The translations under genes were made by a program, and so were the position numbers. Positions 1-8,281 of a stretch of DNA of 14,096 bases are shown piece after piece (position 1 is the stretch's first letter; each line of letters opens with the position of its first letter). This DNA is from JBEVMS01 sp040508515. Lineage in GTDB: Bacteria > Pseudomonadota > Gammaproteobacteria > Xanthomonadales > Rhodanobacteraceae. Below the pieces are notes generated by a model. That model ran no database searches. It had not been told where the DNA came from and saw only the letters and a list, made by a program, of their open reading frames with translations. The DNA is taken from contig JBEVMS010000228.1 in assembly GCA_040508515.1 (NCBI GenBank), forward strand, positions 1 through 14,096, read 5' to 3'.

Positions 1-3000
1 CTGGGCGAGAGGTACTTGCCCACGGTGAAGGCCGAACTGCCACCCAGCGCCTCGTTGCTGGTGACGCCGATATCGTCCACCCCCAGCCGGGAACCGATGC
101 TCTTGGCCAGCAGGTTGCCAGCGGCCGAGCCCAGCGCCTGCGCCGCGGCGCCAACCATATCGCCTTCGCCGCCCCGGACCTGCGACAGCGGCTTGCCGGT
201 GACCAGATAGGACAGCGCATCGGACTGCTCCATCACCGGCTCGGAAAACACCGTGAGCACCGGGCGTTGCGCGGTACCGGAGACATACAGCCCCACCTTC
301 TGGCCGTCGTCGATGGTGGAGGTGGGGTTGAGTTTGCGTATCGCGCGGATGTTCAAGCCGGGGTTGTCGATCGGGGTGGAAGCGAACAATAGCTGGCCGG
401 TTTCGATACTGAGGTTCTGTCCGTAAGCCTTGTAGGTGCCATCGACGCTGATCTGACCCTGGCCGGCGGTGGCGCGGCCAGGGCGCTCGATGATCGTGAG
501 CAGGCCACGCAGGCGACCATCCAGGCCCATCCCGACCAGATGGGTCTTGTTACCCAGATCGAGCTTCACGGTGGCGCTGATCGGCAGTTGCTCGCGTGCC
601 TGCTCCTGTTGCTTTTCATCGACGATCACCACATCCGGCGAGGCTTTGATGGCGCCGGCGCCGGGTAGTTTGGAGATGTCGATATCGGCGCTGTCCAACT
701 GCACCGAGCCGCTCAGGTCGATCCCCTTGGCGTTCTGGCGCAGGCTCAGTTGCGGTGAAATCACCACCCGTGCGGCCGGAATATCGGCGGCGGTGAAACG
801 GCTTCCGCTGATGGTGATTTCGCTCTGCGATCCTGCGCCCAGGCCGGCGTTGCCGTTGATCGCCAGTTGGCCTTGACCTGAGCGCAGCTGGCCATCGATG
901 CGAAACGTCTGCGCGTCGCGGGTCGATACCACGATGCGGCCTTGATCGAGCTTGAGTCCGGCCGAAGGCACTTCGGCAGCCAAGCCATTCAAGTTCAACT
1001 GGCCGAGCACTTGTGGATTTTCTAAGGTGCCGCCGAAGCGGAACTGGCCTTGCGCCTGCCCCTTGAGGTTGGCGATCTCGGCGCTGAACAACTCGATGAA
1101 AGCCAGGCTGTTGAGGTCGATGTCGAGCTGGCCGGAAAGCGCCTGCTGCGCACCGGATAGATTGATTTGGCCATCCAGACGTCCGCCATCATTGAGTTGC
1201 GCGCGGACGCTCGCCTGCTGGCTGCTGGGGCTGAGATTGGCATTAATGGCCAGGTCGCTATATGCCAGTAGCGGCCGATCCGGATGCTGGTTGTAGGTGA
1301 TGCTGCCGCGCGCCGAGCTGAGCGAGGCGGTGCCGCTGAGCGCGCCGGCGGCGTTGCGGCGCAGCGTGCCATTGCCTTGGAGATCACCCTCGGCGCGCAT
1401 CGGCAGGTCGCCCGATCCGGCGGCGTTGACCAGCAAGGCCAGCGGCAGGGCCTGCAGTCGGTAGCTGGCATCCAGATTGCCGGCCGCGTCCTGCCGCGCG
1501 GCCACGCAGAGCAGCGGATCGCCCGCGCTCAGGCACAGCTCGGACAGTGTGATCGCACCGCGTTCGTAGCTCAGCGTGGTGCTTTGCTGTAGCCGCCACC
1601 GCGGCAGTCCGGCCAGATCCAGATTGAGCATGGAAAGCGTACCGCTCCAACGCTCGCCCTTGAGCGTCCCGCTGAGGGCCAGTTCGGCCGACAGTGGCTG
1701 GCCTTGTGCGGTCAAGCGCAGCCGATGGGCGGCGGCGCTGCCTTCGCCGTCGAGCGCAATGTGGTTGAACGTCAGCGCGCCGGCCTGCATGCCACGCGCG
1801 TCCAGGCTGAGCTTGCCGCCGGGATTGCTGATATCCGGCACCTCGGCGTCCAGGCTCAACTGTTGCAGGCGTTGGTTCTGGTAGGCCAGTGCGCTGCCCT
1901 GCAATTTTCCACTGACGCTGAGTTTGGGCAGCACGCCGCGCACGCGGAAATTGCCGTTGAGGCGACCGCCGGCATCGGGCAGCCAATCGCCCAGCGAGGC
2001 GATGGCCAGGGTGAGGTCGATATCGTTGCGCGCGCCGGGCGTGGCCTGCACGGCGATGCTGCTGCTGGCCGAGCGCAGCGCCAGCGTGCCATCGAGCACC
2101 CGGCTGGGCGAGAGGTGCAGCTTGCCGTTGCCGCTGAGCTTGCGCCGGCGCAGGGTGCCGTCGAGCTTGTCCAGTGTCAGATAGACGTCCGGACCGGTGG
2201 CCGGCAAGCTGCCGTGGGTGTTCAAGGCAAGATCCAGCGCGCCATCCCAGCCGGCAAACAACGGGCCCGGGTCGAAGCGCCGCGCGCTGGCGTCAAGTTG
2301 CCAACCGAAGCTCGGCTGCAAGGTCAGCGTGCCTTGCGCGTTGAATTGGCCTTGCGCTTGTTTGAGGGTCAGGCGATTGAGGCTTATCTGACGCGGCGTG
2401 CCATCAAGCGCCAGCGCCAGTTGCGCCAGCTTGCCCGGCGGTCCCAGTGCCACATCGCCCTCGGCATGGAATTGCTCGGCGCTGCCGCGCAGGCTCAACT
2501 GGCCGTGACTGGCCAGCGGCTGGCCGACCAGTTCGGGCGGCAGTTGCAGCTTGTCCCACGCGAGCGTGAGGTCGGCGCGCAGCGGCGCCGCGTCCAACTG
2601 CACAGTGCCGCTGGCTTGCACGTTGCCTTGCACTTGCGGCGAGGTCAGCGTCAGGCGATCGATAGTTAGCTGCCGATAATCGTGATCCAGATGTGCCACC
2701 AGTGGCGCCAGTCGCAACTCGTAGTCGTTGAGTCGCAGCTCGCCTTGGACCGTGGCCTGATAACGATCGCCATGGCCGTTGAGGGTGGCGCCCAACGAGC
2801 TCAAGGCGCTCTCGCCCAGCAGTGGCTTGGGATCGAAGCGCGGCGCGTCGAGTTTGGCGCGCCAGGCGTAGTCGCCGTGTTGGCTGAGGTCAAGCGTCAG
2901 TTGCAGCGCGGTGGGTGCACTCAGCGCGACCTCGATGTGCGCGTTGGCACCGTCGCTGTGCGCCGAGACACTGCCGGCGTAGTCCAGCCGGTCGATGGTC

Positions 3001-3644
3001 CAGGCGAAGGCCGCCTTGCCGTCGCCGCGGTAGCCGTCGCCAATCGCCAATTGGCCGTCCAGATCGGCGCGGCCGTCCGGCGCGCGCAACGCCAGCCGCT
3101 TGAGCGAAAGGCCGCTATCGGTCCAACTCCCGGCCAGCTCCAGGCTGTCGCTGGCGAACAGCGGCTGGCCGCCTTGGCGCACGCTGAGCTTGCCGATGCG
3201 CACGCGATCGAGCACCAGCGCCAGCGGCGGCTTGAGCGAGAACGTCGAGGCAGATTGGTCGGGCGTGGGCTGCGGCGCGGGCAGGGCGATCGTCACCCCA
3301 TCCACGGCCAGATTCAGCACATGTAGCCGCCGATGCAACAGCGGCCAGATGCGTAAATCCAGTTGCGCACTGGCGAGCTTGACCTCGGTGCCGTGGCCAT
3401 CGGCGTAACGCAGTCCGGTCAGGCGTAGTGGGCCGATCAAGCGTCCCTGTGCCTGTTGCACGCTCAGCGCGCCGTGGGTGAAATCCTGCGCGCGTGCCAG
3501 CGCGAAACGCAGGCCACTGGCGCTGCCGAGCAACCAGCCCACGCCGCCGATGATTACCAGCAACAGCGCCAGCACGCTCAGCGCGAGCGCACGTAGCCAG
3601 CGTCGGCGGCGGGGTGGCGTAACGGGGGCGGCGGTTTCGCTCAT
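1..3644 (-). CDS. tamB: Translocation and assembly module inner-membrane subunit TamB (partial, 3' end outside window)
   Basis: TamB is a long AsmA-like (DUF490) protein. It is anchored in the inner membrane and spans the periplasm to TamA in the outer membrane. The family is implicated in phospholipid transport to the outer membrane and in insertion of some beta-barrel proteins. I read one uninterrupted frame of 1214 codons from ATG at 3644 to the left edge. Residues 12-15 are an arginine run followed by a single hydrophobic anchor at about 19-39. The long middle is monotonous beta-strand repeats rich in L-x-G-x-L and D-G turns, as expected for the hydrophobic groove. Near the end, residues 1141-1153 read SDALSYLVTGKPL, the hallmark of the TamB C-terminal domain. 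The last visible residues (GKYLSP) show that only a few tens of residues are missing (E. coli TamB is about 1259 aa). The start is fixed by an AGGA ribosome site that overlaps the tamA stop. It lies directly downstream of tamA in one operon. Confidence 0.95.
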   Translation of the reverse strand, partial: MSETAAPVTPPRRRRWLRALALSVLALLLVIIGGVGWLLGSASGLRFALARAQDFTHGALSVQQAQGRLIGPLRLTGLRYADGHGTEVKLASAQLDLRIWPLLHRRLHVLNLAVDGVTIALPAPQPTPDQSASTFSLKPPLALVLDRVRIGKLSVRQGGQPLFASDSLELAGSWTDSGLSLKRLALRAPDGRADLDGQLAIGDGYRGDGKAAFAWTIDRLDYAGSVSAHSDGANAHIEVALSAPTALQLTLDLSQHGDYAWRAKLDAPRFDPKPLLGESALSSLGATLNGHGDRYQATVQGELRLNDYELRLAPLVAHLDHDYRQLTIDRLTLTSPQVQGNVQASGTVQLDAAPLRADLTLAWDKLQLPPELVGQPLASHGQLSLRGSAEQFHAEGDVALGPPGKLAQLALALDGTPRQISLNRLTLKQAQGQFNAQGTLTLQPSFGWQLDASARRFDPGPLFAGWDGALDLALNTHGSLPATGPDVYLTLDKLDGTLRRRKLSGNGKLHLSPSRVLDGTLALRSASSSIAVQATPGARNDIDLTLAIASLGDWLPDAGGRLNGNFRVRGVLPKLSVSGKLQGSALAYQNQRLQQLSLDAEVPDISNPGGKLSLDARGMQAGALTFNHIALDGEGSAAAHRLRLTAQGQPLSAELALSGTLKGERWSGTLSMLNLDLAGLPRWRLQQSTTLSYERGAITLSELCLSAGDPLLCVAARQDAAGNLDASYRLQALPLALLVNAAGSGDLPMRAEGDLQGNGTLRRNAAGALSGTASLSSARGSITYNQHPDRPLLAYSDLAINANLSPSSQQASVRAQLNDGGRLDGQINLSGAQQALSGQLDIDLNSLAFIELFSAEIANLKGQAQGQFRFGGTLENPQVLGQLNLNGLAAEVPSAGLKLDQGRIVVSTRDAQTFRIDGQLRSGQGQLAINGNAGLGAGSQSEITISGSRFTAADIPAARVVISPQLSLRQNAKGIDLSGSVQLDSADIDISKLPGAGAIKASPDVVIVDEKQQEQAREQLPISATVKLDLGNKTHLVGMGLDGRLRGLLTIIERPGRATAGQGQISVDGTYKAYGQNLSIETGQLLFASTPIDNPGLNIRAIRKLNPTSTIDDGQKVGLYVSGTAQRPVLTVFSEPVMEQSDALSYLVTGKPLSQVRGGEGDMVGAAAQALGSAAGNLLAKSIGSRLGVDDIGVTSNEALGGSSAFTVGKYLSP

Positions 3645-3649
3645 GCGTT

Positions 3650-3653
3650 TCCT
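3650..3653 (-). promoter_or_regulatory. Ribosome binding site of tamB overlapping the tamA stop codon
   Basis: On the minus strand the sequence TAGGA combines the tamA stop codon TAG (3654-3652) with a Shine-Dalgarno core AGGA, five bases before the tamB ATG at 3644. This fixes the tamB start and suggests that ribosomes finishing tamA can re-initiate on tamB, which would keep the two partners in balance. Coupling is inferred from the spacing. Confidence 0.7.
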
Positions 3654-5412
3654 AGAGGTCCGGTCCGATCACCAGATGCAGCTCGATGCCGTGCGCGTCC
3701 TGGCTGTGCAGCGGCGTGCCCAGGTCGAGCCGGATCATGCCCACCGGCGAGAGCCAGCGCAGGCCCAGGCCGGTGCCCAACTGCGGCCGGTAATCGGTGC
3801 CGTCGAAGGCGTTGCCGGCGTCGAGAAAGGCGGCGATGCCCCAGTTGCGGGTGAAGTAATGCTCCACCTCGGTGCTGGCGACCAACAGGTTTTTGCCGCC
3901 GATCACCCGATCGAAGCTGTTGCGCGGGCCGATCGACTGGTAGCCGTAGCCGCGCACCGAGCGATCGCCACCGGCGAAGAAGCGCAGTTGCGGCGGCAGG
4001 GCGGTGAAGTCGTCGGTCCAGATCATGCCGGCGCTGCCGCGCAGGATCAGCCGGTTGTTGCCAGCGAAGGCGCGTATCCATTTCACATCAGCCTGCCATT
4101 GACTGAAGCGGGCGTCCGAGAGCAGCGTGCCGACGGTGCTGCGCGCGTAGATGTCGATCGACCAGCCACGTCGCACGAACGTTGGGTTGTCGCTTTGCTT
4201 GCGCGACAGCGAAGCCTCCGGATAGACCAGGGTGCTGCGGCCGTGTTCGATCCCCGGCGTGTTATCCGGCTCGTTGCCGCTGCCGCCGACGGAGAAGGTG
4301 CCCGACAAGGCATGCAGCCCAAGCGTACGCGTCCAGCCATGCCACAGCGCCGTCTCGTTGCCGACCAGCTCCAGCGTGCGCGAGCGGGATGTATCGGTAT
4401 CGGCGTCGCGGAAGGTGGCGCCGTAGTTGATGCTGCGTTGGTTGTCGCCGGACAGCGGGATGGAATAGAGCGATGAAAGGGTCTTCAACCGTTGCGCCAG
4501 CACCAACTGGTTCTTCCACGTATGTCCGCGGTCGTTAACCCAGCGCCGCTGCATGCCCGCCTGCAGGCCCAGGCCGGTGTCGGTGCCGATGAACGGGCCG
4601 CCGGTGTAGACCGTGCGCTTGGCCGGCGCCAGCTCCACCTTCACATCCACCACGCCCTGCTTGGCCTGGTCGATATCCGGCAGCACGTTGACTACCGAGA
4701 AGTAGTCGGCACCGTTGAGCGCTTGCTGTAATTGCAGCAGCTTGGTCTGCGAAAAGTAGTCGCCGGACTTGAACGGCACGTAGCGTTCGAGAAAGCCTGG
4801 GCGAAACTGGCTGTTGTGGAAGATCACCTGGCCGAAGCGATAACGCTGCCCGCTGTCCCAATTCAGTTCGATGCGTGCGCTGTGCTCGGCGCGATTGACC
4901 TCGACCCGACGGGTGATCAGGCGCGCGTCGAGAAAACCGTTGGCGGTCAGCGCGCCGCTGAGCGCATCGCGGTTGGCTTCGTAGACGCCGTCGTTGAGGG
5001 TTTGACCCTTCATCGCTTCAAGCGCGCGCTGGGCGCGCCGGATCGGTGCCAGCTTGGCCGCCTCCGCGCCCAGTGCGATCGACACCGCGGTGACTTTCAC
5101 CGGCGCGCCTGGCGTGACGCTGAGGGTGACCTGCCAGTCTTTGCCGCGCGGTTGCAGATCACCGCTGACTTGCGCCTCGTAGTACCCGTAGGGCTGCAAG
5201 GCGCTGCGCACTTGATCGGGCGCGCGCTCGTACAGGCGCCGAGCCTGGGCGTCGGTGAGCTCGCGGGTGCTGTACTGCGACAGCTCAACCCCGGCGACAA
5301 CCGCTGCCTTGAGCGTATCGTCGACGCCGTTGACCGTCAGCTGGACGCCAGCTTGAACCGAGGGCGCAAGGAGCACCAACAGTAGGCTCAGGCGTCGTTG
5401 CAATCGGCGCAT
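3652..5412 (-). CDS. tamA: Translocation and assembly module outer-membrane barrel TamA
   Basis: TamA is an Omp85/BamA-family outer-membrane protein that pairs with TamB. The protein is 586 aa, close to E. coli TamA (577). Residues 1-21 form a signal peptide: a basic start, a hydrophobic LLLVLLA core and cleavage after VQA. Three POTRA domains follow at roughly 23-102, 104-186 and 190-263. The third has the usual ending in which a YF-containing helix leads to a beta strand (YFSVVNVLP, about 237-245). The barrel runs from about 268 to 586. It carries the Omp85 signature FFAGGDRSVRGYGYQ at about 478-492, with the conserved RGY at 487-489 in the loop that inserts into the barrel. The C-terminal residue is Leu and not the common Phe. 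It is followed after 7 bases by tamB. Start: ATG 5412 gives a proper signal peptide, although the best ribosome site lies unusually far upstream. No alternative in-frame start exists nearby upstream. Confidence 0.95.
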   Translation of the reverse strand: MRRLQRRLSLLLVLLAPSVQAGVQLTVNGVDDTLKAAVVAGVELSQYSTRELTDAQARRLYERAPDQVRSALQPYGYYEAQVSGDLQPRGKDWQVTLSVTPGAPVKVTAVSIALGAEAAKLAPIRRAQRALEAMKGQTLNDGVYEANRDALSGALTANGFLDARLITRRVEVNRAEHSARIELNWDSGQRYRFGQVIFHNSQFRPGFLERYVPFKSGDYFSQTKLLQLQQALNGADYFSVVNVLPDIDQAKQGVVDVKVELAPAKRTVYTGGPFIGTDTGLGLQAGMQRRWVNDRGHTWKNQLVLAQRLKTLSSLYSIPLSGDNQRSINYGATFRDADTDTSRSRTLELVGNETALWHGWTRTLGLHALSGTFSVGGSGNEPDNTPGIEHGRSTLVYPEASLSRKQSDNPTFVRRGWSIDIYARSTVGTLLSDARFSQWQADVKWIRAFAGNNRLILRGSAGMIWTDDFTALPPQLRFFAGGDRSVRGYGYQSIGPRNSFDRVIGGKNLLVASTEVEHYFTRNWGIAAFLDAGNAFDGTDYRPQLGTGLGLRWLSPVGMIRLDLGTPLHSQDAHGIELHLVIGPDL

Positions 5413-5424
5413 GGGTGCGTGGTC

Positions 5425-5430
5425 ATCCTT
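5425..5430 (-). promoter_or_regulatory. Distant ribosome binding site of tamA
   Basis: AAGGAT on the minus strand is the only good Shine-Dalgarno match ahead of tamA, but it ends 12 bases before the ATG, longer than the usual 5-9. The wide spacing suggests modest initiation. It sits nine bases downstream of the hairpin at 5439-5466, so the hairpin could influence access to it. Confidence 0.45.
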
Positions 5431-5438
5431 GTGGCGTA

Positions 5439-5466
5439 GCGCGCAACGTGGAAAAACGCTGCGCGC
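5439..5466 (-). repeat. Hairpin (inverted repeat) in the tamA leader
   Basis: As minus-strand RNA the arms GCGCGCAGCG and CGUUGCGCGC form a 10-base-pair stem with one G-U wobble, closing an eight-base loop UUUUUCCA. On the plus strand the wobble becomes an A-C mismatch, so the minus strand is the likelier functional one. The U run is in the loop and not after the stem, so it is not a canonical intrinsic terminator. It lies in the 114-base gap between ndvB and tamA. It may be a leader structure, an mRNA processing site or a weak attenuator. The arms are simple GC alternations, so chance occurrence in GC-rich DNA cannot be excluded. Confidence 0.4.
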
Positions 5467-5526
5467 GATTACCCTGTGCTCCGAGCTTACCTGTCCGCAA
5501 GGCGCGGGCCTACCCCGAGGGGCGCG

Positions 5527-8127
5527 TCAACCGGCCTTATCTCCCGACTTGTGCGCGATCCAGGCGCCGGCCACCGCGGAAAAATACGGAATCGACTGTG
5601 CCGCCAGGATGAACATCCATAGCGTGCCTTCGATGTAGCGGGTGCCGAAGCCCAGCGCCATACCGACCACGCACAGGCTCAGCGCGCAGGCCATCAGCAG
5701 TTCCTCGCGCACCGGGGTGAACGCGGCGAAATTGGAACCGCCCAGCCGGCGGCTTTTGGCGGTGACGATGAAGGCGGTCTTCTGGCGCGTCAGGCCGTGG
5801 ATGATGCCGCGCGCGATCGCATGCGACAGACCCATGCTGGCCAGCGAGGCCATCAAGGTGTCGTACCAACTGCATGGCACGCGGGCGCGGTAAAGCACGA
5901 TGCCGAAGATCGCCTTGGCGAAGAAGAAACCGATCACCGGAATCAGGAACAACTGCATCGGCAACGCGAAGTACTGCGGGTAGGCCACCATGCCGGCGGT
6001 CCAGAAGATCGCCATCATCGAGAACAACAAGTGCAGCGCGTCGGCGAACCAGCTGAACCAGCCGGTCAAGAAATGGAAACGCTGACCGGCGCTGAGCGGA
6101 CCCTTCTTGGTCATCCAGCTCCAGCGACCCTTGAGGATCTGCATCGCGCCGAAGGCCCAGCGGTAGCGCTGGCTCTTGTACGCCTTGAAGTCGGCCGGGG
6201 TCAGGCCCTTGCCCATCAATTCATCGACGTAGACCAGCTCGTAGCCGGCGTGCATCAGGCGCAGGCCCAGCTCGGCGTCCTCGCAGATGGTCCACTCGGA
6301 CCAGCCGCCGGTGCCTTCCAGCGCGTTGCGCCGGACCATCGTCATGGTGCCATGCTGGATGATCGCGTTGCGCTCGTTGCGATGGTGCATGCCGATGCGG
6401 AAGAAGCCGTCGTATTCCCACGCGGTCATGCGGCGGAAGCGGTTGTGCTCGAACTCGCGATGCGCCTGTGGGCATTGCACCACCGCCACCTTGGGGTCGT
6501 GGAAGTAGCCGGTGAGGGTGGCCAGCCAGTCGCTGCGCACCTCGTAGTCGGCGTCGATCACCGCCACCACTTCGGCGCGCGGATCGGTTTCGGTCAGACC
6601 GAAATTCAGCGCACCGGCCTTGTAGCCGGGCCACGGTTCCAAATGGAAAAAGCGGAAGCGCGTGCCGAGCTTTTCGCAGTAATCCTGCACCGGTTTCCAC
6701 ACGTCGGGGTTCTTGGTGTTGTTATCCAGCACCAGCACTTCGAAGTTGGCGTAGTCCAGCGCGGCCAGCGAGTCCAGCGTGACGATCACCATCTCCGGCG
6801 GCTCGTTGTGGCAGGCCAGATGGATCGACACGAACGGCTGTTTGTCGGGCGTATCCGGGCGCAGCATGCCGGCATGGCGCACCCAGGCGCGTCGCCACAG
6901 CACCTCGGCGAACTCGAAGCCGTTGATCAGCAAAATCGCCAAAATCGCGATCTGCGCCGGGAACAGCAGCACCAGCATGGTCCAGTCGAACCAGCTGAGG
7001 TAGAAATTGAACGGCAGCGTGGCCGACCACACGATCAGCCCGCAGGCCAGTTGGATCAGCGCGGCCATGAAGAACCGCCCGGTCAGCTTGAAGCGGCTGA
7101 AACGTCGGCCGAACCAGATCATCGGCACCAGCGCCAGCAAGCTGGCGGCCAGCGCCTTCCAGGGCCAGCCGGTGTCCTCGGTGACCGGTCCGGTCAGCGG
7201 GAATTTCAGCTGGCGGTCCGCGTTGAACATGCCCCAATACGCGCCGGTGCGGCCCTCGCCGAGGTTTTCCTTCCACGGCTGGTCGAACGCTTCGAGCAGG
7301 TAGTAGTCGATGTTGCGCGGCCTGGCCGCGTTCATCCAGTCGCGGATGAAGATCGCCTCGTTGGACACCGACGGATCGGAATACTCATGCCGATCGCCAT
7401 TGGACGGCCAGCCGATTTCGCCGACCACGATGTGTTCGTTGGGGTAGTGCTGGCGGATATTGTCGTAGGCGCCCAACGCGGCGCCGACCGCGGCATTGCG
7501 CGGCACGCCGTTCCAGAACGGAAACAAATGGATGGTGATGAAATCGACGTGCTTGACCAGCTCGGGGTACTTCAGCCAGACGTAGTCCGGCTCGGCGATC
7601 GACACCGGCTGATGGATCGCCGCGCGCACGCGATCGGCGTAGGCCATCAGTTGCTCGGGCTTCAAGTCGCCGCGGAACAGCACTTCGTTGCCGACGATCA
7701 CGCGGGTGATGGTGTCGGGGTATTGCCGCGCCATCGCGATAAGTTCGTCGATCTCGCGCTCGTTGTTGTCCAGCCGCTTGTCGATTTCGGCGCCGGCCAT
7801 CACCTTCAGGCCTTCCTGGCGCGCCAACCGGTACAACTGCGGGTTTTGCTGCATGGTGTAGGTGCGCACGCGGCCGCTGTACTTGCGCAGCAGTTTCAGG
7901 TCGGCGTCGATCTGATCGGTGCTGGGAAAGTCCTGATTGAACGGGCTTTGGTAGCGCTGGAACACCGACAGCGAAAAACCGCCGATCTGGCCCTTCCAGT
8001 CCTCCGGGCCGTGCGGGTAGTTGCCCGCCCACCACAGCGCCACGTTCATCGCAGCGACGATGACGGCAAGGACGATAGCGGTGAGCAGCGGATGCCGGCT
8101 GTCGGGAATTGCAGATTTGGCGCTCAA
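5527..8127 (-). CDS. ndvB: NdvB-type bifunctional beta-glucan synthase (GH17 glucanosyltransferase + GT2 synthase)
   Basis: This inner-membrane protein is expected to make beta-1,3-type periplasmic glucans from UDP-glucose and remodel them. It has 866 aa, about the length of Pseudomonas aeruginosa NdvB. Order of parts: an N-terminal anchor (about 14-34); a periplasmic GH17 domain (about 45-315) with the likely acid/base Glu148 in VGNEVL and nucleophile Glu237 in VGEIGWPS; three membrane segments (about 322-339, 349-371, 382-401); a cytosolic GT2 domain; then about four more membrane segments (about 687-712, 723-745, 809-827, 836-856). The GT2 motifs are complete: Asp468 in LVLDNN, DAD 525-527, the catalytic ED pair 616-617 and QRYRW 653-657, the mark of a processive synthase. 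Start: TTG with AGGGA six bases upstream; the next in-frame ATG (residue 27) would cut the anchor. In characterised NdvB GH17 domains the activity is transglycosylation and not simple hydrolysis. Product linkage and cyclisation cannot be read from sequence. Confidence 0.9.
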   Translation of the reverse strand: MSAKSAIPDSRHPLLTAIVLAVIVAAMNVALWWAGNYPHGPEDWKGQIGGFSLSVFQRYQSPFNQDFPSTDQIDADLKLLRKYSGRVRTYTMQQNPQLYRLARQEGLKVMAGAEIDKRLDNNEREIDELIAMARQYPDTITRVIVGNEVLFRGDLKPEQLMAYADRVRAAIHQPVSIAEPDYVWLKYPELVKHVDFITIHLFPFWNGVPRNAAVGAALGAYDNIRQHYPNEHIVVGEIGWPSNGDRHEYSDPSVSNEAIFIRDWMNAARPRNIDYYLLEAFDQPWKENLGEGRTGAYWGMFNADRQLKFPLTGPVTEDTGWPWKALAASLLALVPMIWFGRRFSRFKLTGRFFMAALIQLACGLIVWSATLPFNFYLSWFDWTMLVLLFPAQIAILAILLINGFEFAEVLWRRAWVRHAGMLRPDTPDKQPFVSIHLACHNEPPEMVIVTLDSLAALDYANFEVLVLDNNTKNPDVWKPVQDYCEKLGTRFRFFHLEPWPGYKAGALNFGLTETDPRAEVVAVIDADYEVRSDWLATLTGYFHDPKVAVVQCPQAHREFEHNRFRRMTAWEYDGFFRIGMHHRNERNAIIQHGTMTMVRRNALEGTGGWSEWTICEDAELGLRLMHAGYELVYVDELMGKGLTPADFKAYKSQRYRWAFGAMQILKGRWSWMTKKGPLSAGQRFHFLTGWFSWFADALHLLFSMMAIFWTAGMVAYPQYFALPMQLFLIPVIGFFFAKAIFGIVLYRARVPCSWYDTLMASLASMGLSHAIARGIIHGLTRQKTAFIVTAKSRRLGGSNFAAFTPVREELLMACALSLCVVGMALGFGTRYIEGTLWMFILAAQSIPYFSAVAGAWIAHKSGDKAG

Positions 8128-8133
8128 AAATAG

Positions 8134-8138
8134 TCCCT
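8134..8138 (-). promoter_or_regulatory. Ribosome binding site that supports the TTG start of ndvB
   Basis: AGGGA on the minus strand ends six bases before TTG at 8127, an ideal spacing. No in-frame ATG lies before codon 27, which is inside the first membrane segment, so this site decides for a TTG start. Confidence 0.6.
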
Positions 8139-8148
8139 AAGAGGCCCC

Positions 8149-8168
8149 GATCGAGGCTGGATCGAGGC
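8149..8168. repeat. Short direct repeat GATCGAGGC x2 upstream of ndvB
   Basis: Two perfect copies of a nine-base word start 11 bases apart, about one helical turn, so they lie on the same face of the DNA, some 22-41 bases upstream of the ndvB TTG. They fall in the 5' untranslated region or promoter of ndvB. A two-site operator is possible; chance is also possible for so short a word. Confidence 0.3.
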
Positions 8169-8281
8169 AAAGCCAAGCGAGCTTAACCAATGCGGGGCGG
8201 CCGGCTCAATAAACACGGTGGGGCACGGTCAGCGCAAGGTCATGCGTGGGAGGGCTCGCAAGTGCGGGTGGGCGCCGTAAC

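Larger units (their letters stand above)
8128..8281. promoter_or_regulatory. Divergent intergenic region between ndvB and the PMT-family glycosyltransferase gene
   Basis: This 154-base spacer must hold the promoters for both genes. I see no convincing -35/-10 pair on either strand. Visible structure: a direct repeat of GATCGAGGC (8149-8157 and 8160-8168), a short palindrome AAGC-GA-GCTT (8175-8184) and a small AT-rich patch TCAATAAACA (8206-8215). Any of these could be operator sites, but none matches a motif I can name. Confidence 0.35.

Noticed and set aside
1704..2669. A 321-codon plus-strand frame antisense to tamB.
   Set aside because: Ala/Gln/Gly/Val-rich shadow of the repetitive tamB coding strand; no ribosome site or homology pattern.
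5377..5426. A 12-codon mini-frame starting with an ATG inside the AAGGATG ribosome site and overlapping the tamA start.
   Set aside because: Its own Shine-Dalgarno would overlap its start codon; it has no recognisable leader-peptide character and is expected by chance.
5503..5526. CCCC-GA-GGGG inverted repeat just after the ndvB stop, as a possible terminator.
   Set aside because: The stem is only four pairs, extends poorly, and no T run follows it on the minus strand.
5797..8133. A 778-codon open frame on the plus strand, antisense to nearly all of ndvB.
   Set aside because: It mirrors the GC-biased codons of ndvB; its product is a His/Arg/Gln/Val-rich string with no domain, signal or membrane pattern. 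Antisense open frames like this are common in high-GC genes.
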